Source: Bacteroidales bacterium (GTDB lineage: Bacteria > Bacteroidota > Bacteroidia > Bacteroidales > GCA-2748055). From it: DNA of 64,000 bases. The stretch lies in the NCBI GenBank assembly GCA_021738565.1, contig JAIPBT010000001.1:1-64000 (forward strand). Direction: 5' to 3'. This document shows, piece after piece, positions 59,337 through 64,000 of this stretch; position 1 is the stretch's first letter, and each line of letters opens with the position of its first letter. Made by a program: the position numbers and the translations under genes. The notes beneath the pieces are model-generated. The model was not told where the DNA came from, ran no database searches, and was given only the letters and a program-made list of their open reading frames with translations.

Positions 59337-60614
59337 TCAACCAGCTTCAAGTTCATAACTTGGTAGTTTCTTCTCAGCAAAAACAGGTTTCAGTTTTGCA
59401 AAACGCTGTCTGCCGTTTACTACCGGAACACTTACCCAGTCCTCGCCTATCAACGGCCTTGCATACCGCAAAAATTCATCCGTAACATCCACCCTGTTCC
59501 CTGAGATCCATTTTTCAGGAAATGAGCGTTCTGACAATGCCACTTTTTCAAGGGGAACTTTGTCATAATTTACATTATAGATAAGGCCCGGCTCCCGCAA
59601 TATGGTTGCCATCCAACCGTTCCCGTCGTGCATGGCAATATCTACAGCCTTCTGTCCGACCCGGTAGGCTTCATCCAGGTCAACTGTAGAAGCATAGATC
59701 GCCGTATCCCGCTGATCCGTCCCCATCACCTGGCCCCTGGCCTTTCCCCTTGCCTTTAATCCTGAATTGTTCAGGTAATTTACAACAACCTGGAAAACCG
59801 ACTGCTGGCTGCTTCCGAACGATGTATGCCCGAATGAATCCTTTACTTCACCCAGTGCTCCTGCATCAAACCCTTCGCTAACTACAACGATACACCTGCC
59901 ATCGCTCTTCAGCTGATCATTCACCTTATCTGCCATCTCTTCCATGCCCACGCCTGATTCAGCCATATAGATCTGCAGTGGCATGCGGCGATCAGGATCA
60001 GCCAGCCTTGCCGCTGCAGGAATATATCCGATCTTCCTTCCCATTGCCTGTAAAACAAGAACGGGATCAGCGGGAGATGATCCCCGGTTTTCTTCATCTG
60101 CATTCTGAACAATGTGCGACCAGTATTTGGCCACGCTTCCATATCCCGGAGTGTGGTCGATCAGCTTGAATTCACTGTCTCCCACATCGTTATCAATAGT
60201 TTTTGGAACTCCCACCGCCACCAGGTCAAGTCCGTTTTCGTGCGCCAGTTCACTTACACGGAATGCTGTATGCTGTGAATCATTGCCGCCTATATAGAAA
60301 AAATAGCCCACATCATGTGCCCTGAAAACTTCCAGTATCCTGGCCATGTCCTTCTCCTGGTGATCTTTTAGCTTGTAACGGCATGTCCCTACCGATCCTG
60401 CTGCGGGAGTGGTTCTCAGAAGAGCGATCTCCCCGGGATCCTGGTCAGAGAGGTTCAGCAATTCTTCTTTCAATACACCCTCAATCCCATGCCATCCGCC
60501 GTAAATGGTTCCAAAAGTCTCCGGAAACATCCTGCAGGTCTCGACAATTCCTCGAAGTGAAGAATTTATTACCGGAGAAGGACCCCCGGATTGTGCTACA
60601 ATTACGTTTTTCAT
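59337..60614 (-). CDS. 6-phosphofructokinase, probably pyrophosphate-dependent
   Basis: The 425 aa PFK-family enzyme starts NVIVAQSGGPSPVINSSLRG. It carries IGGNDS where ATP-dependent enzymes have GGDGS, and VPKTIDND where they have PGTIDND. Asp and Lys in these positions are the PPi-PFK signature. It should interconvert fructose 6-phosphate and fructose 1,6-bisphosphate. Its place in a hexuronate operon is unusual, and a related phosphosugar is possible. It is separated from the SDR gene by 105 bp with a perfect palindrome. Confidence 0.82.
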   Translation of the reverse strand: MKNVIVAQSGGPSPVINSSLRGIVETCRMFPETFGTIYGGWHGIEGVLKEELLNLSDQDPGEIALLRTTPAAGSVGTCRYKLKDHQEKDMARILEVFRAHDVGYFFYIGGNDSQHTAFRVSELAHENGLDLVAVGVPKTIDNDVGDSEFKLIDHTPGYGSVAKYWSHIVQNADEENRGSSPADPVLVLQAMGRKIGYIPAAARLADPDRRMPLQIYMAESGVGMEEMADKVNDQLKSDGRCIVVVSEGFDAGALGEVKDSFGHTSFGSSQQSVFQVVVNYLNNSGLKARGKARGQVMGTDQRDTAIYASTVDLDEAYRVGQKAVDIAMHDGNGWMATILREPGLIYNVNYDKVPLEKVALSERSFPEKWISGNRVDVTDEFLRYARPLIGEDWVSVPVVNGRQRFAKLKPVFAEKKLPSYELEAG

Positions 60615-60648
60615 GGTATGAATTATAATTTGCTAATTATTAATTATT

Positions 60649-60676
60649 GTTGAGACACAAAATCTTGTGTCTCAAC
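60649..60676. repeat. Perfect palindrome between the PFK and SDR genes
   Basis: GTTGAGACACAA (60649-60660) and TTGTGTCTCAAC (60665-60676) flank AATC. The core TTGAGA...CACAA...TTGTG...TCTCAA is almost the same as the palindromes at 29236-29258 and 29524-29556. It may be an operator or hairpin within the operon. Confidence 0.65.
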
Positions 60677-60719
60677 TTTCTGATTCATATAGCACTTTTA
60701 GATTCATAATTCTCAACCA

Positions 60720-61565
60720 TCAAACCCCGCCATAGGCACTGTATCCCCCATCCACCGGAATGCATATTCCGGTAATGAAATGACTCATATCCGATAAAAG
60801 AAACAGGGTTGTTCCGGTAATGTCTCCCGGTTCACCGAATGTTCCCATGGGAGTACTGGAAATGATCTTTCGCCCCCTTTCGGTCAGTTCCCCGGTTGTT
60901 TCGTCAACCAGTAGAAAACGGTTTTGATTCGTCAGGAAAAATCCCGGCGCGATTGCATTCACCCTTACTCCCACCTTTGCAAAATGCACTGCCAGCCATT
61001 CCGTAAAATTATTGATAGATGCCTTGGCTGCTGAATATGCAGGTATCTTCGTAAGTGGTTTGAATGCATTCATGGATGAGATATTGAGGATCACCCCCTT
61101 TTGCCGCTTTACCATTTGCCTGGAAAATACCATTGTAGGAAGCAATGTGCCTGTAAAATTCAGATCAAAGACCTGTTTAAACCCTTCCATTTCAAGTCCA
61201 AAAAACCCACTGTCGAGATTTTCAAGGTCCTCCTCTGTCAGTTCCTCCAGTTTCGTAGTCGCCTTGGGGGAGTTGCCCCCTGCACCGTTGATAAGGAAAT
61301 CAATATTCCCGATTTCCTGTTGAATGGTTTTTTCTACTTCTTCCAGCGATCGCCTGTCAAGAACATCGGCCTTCAAACCAAATGATTGCATGCCGGTCTC
61401 CCTGGTAACTGCATCTGCCACAGATACCGCAGCTTCCTCATTGATATCAATTATCACCGTAATCAAACCGGTACCGGCCAGTCCGTTTGCAAGAGATGAC
61501 CCAATCACACCACCTCCGCCGGTTATTACACATACTTTTTCTTTCAGATCTTTCAGGTTATTCAT
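60720..61565 (-). CDS. SDR oxidoreductase, probable fructuronate reductase (D-mannonate oxidoreductase)
   Basis: The 281 aa SDR probably reduces D-fructuronate to D-mannonate with NAD(P)H. It has CVITGGGGVIGSSLANGLA, then INGAGGNSPKATT, the catalytic IPAYSAAKASINN (YxxxK) and PVDGGYSAYGGV. The NGAGGNSPKAT block after the cofactor domain is shared with Bacillus YjmF-type mannonate oxidoreductases. The assignment fits uxaE diverging from this operon. Its start overlaps the lacI end by 8 bp. Confidence 0.83.
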   Translation of the reverse strand: MNNLKDLKEKVCVITGGGGVIGSSLANGLAGTGLITVIIDINEEAAVSVADAVTRETGMQSFGLKADVLDRRSLEEVEKTIQQEIGNIDFLINGAGGNSPKATTKLEELTEEDLENLDSGFFGLEMEGFKQVFDLNFTGTLLPTMVFSRQMVKRQKGVILNISSMNAFKPLTKIPAYSAAKASINNFTEWLAVHFAKVGVRVNAIAPGFFLTNQNRFLLVDETTGELTERGRKIISSTPMGTFGEPGDITGTTLFLLSDMSHFITGICIPVDGGYSAYGGV

Positions 61566-62625
61566 AATATGTATTGAATTTTAAGTAATGATCAATGTTC
61601 TCTTTTGTAAGAATATCAATGGGCAATAAAACTTCCCCGGGTATCTCTTTCCTGAGTACAACCAGGCGGTACAAATGCCTTAATCCCATATATGCCTGCT
61701 CCTCCGGACTTTGAGAAATCAAAAAATCAATGTATTCGCGTTTGAGGTAGTCAATGCTTTCAGGAAGCAGGTCATAACCAGTCAGCCGAATATTCATCGC
61801 TCCCCGTTCTGCCAGGTAACGCCCAACCAGGTGTACCCTTGAATTGGTGACGAAAATCCCTGCAACATTCAACACATTCATTTTCCTTGTGATCTCCCTT
61901 TTAACCCGCTCATATTCTCCGCCGTTGATATTCAATGTAACCAGGTTGTCAACCCGGTCGCTGTGTGCTTCGAAATAAGACCTGAATCCACGTTCGCGCT
62001 TTATGATATGCTGGTAGTTGTCCTTGCGCAATGACAAATTCACAATCAATACATCTTTCCCCTTTGGCATCCCATAGCTCAACAATTTACCGCCCAGGTA
62101 ACCACTCTGAAAGGCATCCTGACCAATAAATCCATCTATTGCGATCTCTTCGATCCTCGAATTGAAAAGAATGCATGGCACACCTGCATCCCGAACACGC
62201 CGAATGAACATCACAGATGCATCACTGAAAACAGGTGCGAAAAGGATTCCATCATAATCGGCAGGTTGAACAGATGCCGCCTTCTTCTCAAAATCCCCTG
62301 CCTGGTGTTGATCAAACCTGAGATAATCCACATGCATATCAAAATGATGCAATTCATCCAGTGCACGCTGCACTCCAATTTCCGGCAATTTCCAGAATGC
62401 GTGTGCGGACACGACTTCAGGCATGCATACAAGGATCCGGTATGATTTTCCCATCGCCAATGCTCCGGCAATTATATCCGGTTGATAATCATACTCTTCA
62501 ATAATTTCCTGAACCTTCTTTCTTGTGGATTCCGATACACCGCTGCGGTTATGAACCACCCTGTCTACGGTCCCGGGTGATACATTGGCCATTTTTGCAA
62601 TATCCTTGATCCTGATCCTTGTCAA
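61558..62625 (-). CDS. LacI-family regulator
   Basis: The 355 aa regulator has a LacI helix-turn-helix (RIKDIAKMANVSPGTVDRVVHNRSGVSESTR) and a periplasmic-binding-protein-like sensor domain (VCMPEVVSAHAFWKLP, GQDAFQSGYLGGKLLSYG). The start is TTG at 62625; no ATG precedes the helix-turn-helix in frame. It heads the minus-strand operon and probably binds the 22-bp palindrome at 62732-62753. A hexuronate or keto-acid is the likely inducer. Confidence 0.88.
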   Translation of the reverse strand: MTRIRIKDIAKMANVSPGTVDRVVHNRSGVSESTRKKVQEIIEEYDYQPDIIAGALAMGKSYRILVCMPEVVSAHAFWKLPEIGVQRALDELHHFDMHVDYLRFDQHQAGDFEKKAASVQPADYDGILFAPVFSDASVMFIRRVRDAGVPCILFNSRIEEIAIDGFIGQDAFQSGYLGGKLLSYGMPKGKDVLIVNLSLRKDNYQHIIKRERGFRSYFEAHSDRVDNLVTLNINGGEYERVKREITRKMNVLNVAGIFVTNSRVHLVGRYLAERGAMNIRLTGYDLLPESIDYLKREYIDFLISQSPEEQAYMGLRHLYRLVVLRKEIPGEVLLPIDILTKENIDHYLKFNTYYE

Positions 62626-62706
62626 AATATAACTTTAATTACTTGTTTATTTGTATGTTATAATAATTTTAAATGATACATTCAATTCAAAAGTAATAAA
62701 AAAATT

Positions 62707-62737
62707 TTTGATATTAATGGATAATATACTATTTTCG
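62707..62737 (+). promoter_or_regulatory. Promoter of uxaE
   Basis: TTTG (62707-62710), a 19-bp spacer and TATTTTCG (62730-62737, one mismatch to TAnnTTTG) precede the ATG by 27 bp. The LacI-type palindrome starts inside the -7 box. Confidence 0.6.
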
Positions 62738-62753
62738 TGTACGTACACGAAAA
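62732..62753. promoter_or_regulatory. LacI-type operator palindrome
   Basis: A perfect 22-bp palindrome: TTTTCGTGTAC followed by GTACACGAAAA, with a central CpG as expected for LacI/PurR-type operators. It covers the -7 element and likely start point of uxaE and lies 107 bp from the lacI start, so it can repress both directions. Confidence 0.75.
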
Positions 62754-62764
62754 AAATCATTAAT

Positions 62765-64000
62765 ATGTTACAATTGAACAAATACTCTTTTGGGATCGGC
62801 GACAGGTTCACCATGCAGGGAAAAGCACAACTGAACGCCATAATCGGGATCAACAAGGCAGGAATACCTGTGGCTCCCGTGTGGAACAAATCAAACCGTG
62901 AACACCAGATCGTTAACACCGGTCCGGCTGATACATGGAAGGAAGCTGCTGAATCTGTCAGCGCCCTCGGTTACGAAGGTCCCTGGTTTGTAGATGCAGA
63001 CCATATCAACAACAGCAATGTCGACCCGTATGTTGCACATTCCAATTTCTTTACAATTGATGTTGCCGATTTTATAGGCGCCCAAGCCGACCAGGAGGAG
63101 CTGGAGCAAATGACCCTGGCTATGGAACCGTTCACCGGGGAACTCCGGATCCCGGGTATCGAAAAACCTTTCGTAATAACCGGTGACATGATTTATGATT
63201 CTGTTAAAAAATTTTACAGGGCAATCAAGGAAGCATCTTCAATATACAACAGAATAAGGACCCTAAGGAAATCGGATGACTTCGTGCCTGAGATCTCCAT
63301 GGATGAGGTTGAAACGGCACAATCACCTGTTGAACTCTTCTTTATATTGTATATGATCCATCATCTTAAAATTCCTGCCCAGACCATTGCTCCAAAATTT
63401 ACAGGCAGGTTCAATAAGGGTGTGGATTACCAGGGGGACATCCGCTCCTTCAGGAAGGAATTTGAAGAGGACCTGATGGTCATCGATCATGCCGTGAGGC
63501 TTTTCGGCCTTCCGGGGAACCTGAAACTAAGTGTGCATTCAGGAAGCGATAAGTTTTCGATCTACCCGGTTATCAGCGAATTGATACACAAACACGACCG
63601 GGGCATACATGTTAAGACTGCCGGAACAACCTGGCTTGAGGAGGTGATCGGACTTGCCATGGCCGGTGGAGAAGCACTGGAAATGGCAAAAAGAATCTAT
63701 TCATTGGCCTACGGGAGAATGGATGAACTCTGTGCACCTTATGCCGCGGTAATCGATATCAAAAAATCTGAGCTTCCTGATCCGGAGGTTGTGTCGAATT
63801 GGAACAGTGCCCGGTTTTCAAATACACTCCGCCATATTCCCGGTCACCGGGATTATGACCCCATGTTCAGGCAATTGATACACGTGGGATATAAAGTTGC
63901 AGCGGAGCTGGGAGATCACTATATTGCAATGATTGAGAAACACAACAAAATCGTTGGGGAACAGGTAAAGGTGAATATCCTGGAGCGGCACCTGAAAAGA
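62765..64000 (+). CDS. uxaE: Tagaturonate/fructuronate epimerase, partial at window end
   Basis: Reading from ATG 62765 gives 412 codons without a stop to the window edge; the full protein is probably near 480-500 aa. UxaE epimerises D-tagaturonate and D-fructuronate, joining galacturonate to the glucuronate pathway. Recognisable segments are LNKYSFGIGDRF at the start, PWFVDADHINNSNVDPYV with likely metal ligands, DIRSFRKEFEEDL, LKLSVHSGSDKFSIYP and RGIHVKTAGTTWLEE. It is transcribed away from the lacI operon and should share its regulator. Confidence 0.85.
   Translation, partial: MLQLNKYSFGIGDRFTMQGKAQLNAIIGINKAGIPVAPVWNKSNREHQIVNTGPADTWKEAAESVSALGYEGPWFVDADHINNSNVDPYVAHSNFFTIDVADFIGAQADQEELEQMTLAMEPFTGELRIPGIEKPFVITGDMIYDSVKKFYRAIKEASSIYNRIRTLRKSDDFVPEISMDEVETAQSPVELFFILYMIHHLKIPAQTIAPKFTGRFNKGVDYQGDIRSFRKEFEEDLMVIDHAVRLFGLPGNLKLSVHSGSDKFSIYPVISELIHKHDRGIHVKTAGTTWLEEVIGLAMAGGEALEMAKRIYSLAYGRMDELCAPYAAVIDIKKSELPDPEVVSNWNSARFSNTLRHIPGHRDYDPMFRQLIHVGYKVAAELGDHYIAMIEKHNKIVGEQVKVNILERHLKR

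Overview
The window looks like a chromosomal segment of a Bacteroidota bacterium, most like the Bacteroidales/Marinilabiliales glycan degraders. Several promoters fit the phylum consensus TTTG-N17-19-TAnnTTTG. The primary sigma factor is the short form without region 1.1, DUF3822 precedes rsmD, and many secreted lipoprotein hydrolases, sulfatases and deacetylases are present. Coding density is high apart from two repeat-rich intergenic regions. Family names come from motifs read by eye; no search was run. || 1-10.8 kb: housekeeping. dTDP-rhamnose genes rfbC and rfbD, a phosphohexomutase, an MscS channel, YjbQ, a RecD-like helicase, a membrane-anchored hypothetical protein, DUF3822, rsmD, and a sugar permease next to a ROK kinase. 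11.0-14.6 kb: an AT-rich island beside tRNA-Asp, with unusual nested inverted repeats, an AbiE-type antitoxin with a clear operator, a truncated AbiEii toxin gene, DUF4406, and a BglII/BstYI-like restriction-modification pair. || 14.9-28.5 kb: one long minus-strand operon led by a DeoR regulator. It encodes an FGGY kinase, an apiosidase-like lipoprotein, a fucose-isomerase-like enzyme, a split transketolase, a ribose-type ABC importer with a DUF2291 protein, and two secreted DUF1593 hydrolases. The set resembles release, import, isomerisation, phosphorylation and transketolase cleavage of a pentose. D-apiose is my leading guess, unproven. 28.6-30.4 kb: a small AT-rich insertion with a transposase remnant, an ORF6N protein with palindromes, and a cyclase-like protein. 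|| 30.5-38.7 kb: two sulfatases, a PIG-L deacetylase, a NodB-type deacetylase, an MFS transporter and a TonB-C-like protein. 38.8-48.6 kb: a degenerate cyclase fused to an HD domain, a secreted EEP-family protein, uvrB, rpoD, a DegQ/HtrA protease, dapF, an S9-like hydrolase and a flavodoxin. 48.8-54.4 kb: a NUMOD1-like protein, then repeat-rich DNA on both sides of a sialate O-acetylesterase and an SDR, with a DUF4160/DUF2442 pair. || 54.4-64 kb: a hexuronate and sugar-acid locus. A minus-strand operon (lacI, fructuronate-reductase-like SDR, PPi-type phosphofructokinase, HAD, LarA-like racemase/epimerase, pdxB, gnd) diverges from uxaE, which runs off the window end. A perfect LacI-type palindrome overlaps the uxaE promoter. 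LarA-superfamily enzymes include a D-gluconate 2-epimerase, so this locus may link mannonate to gluconate and 6-phosphogluconate dehydrogenase.
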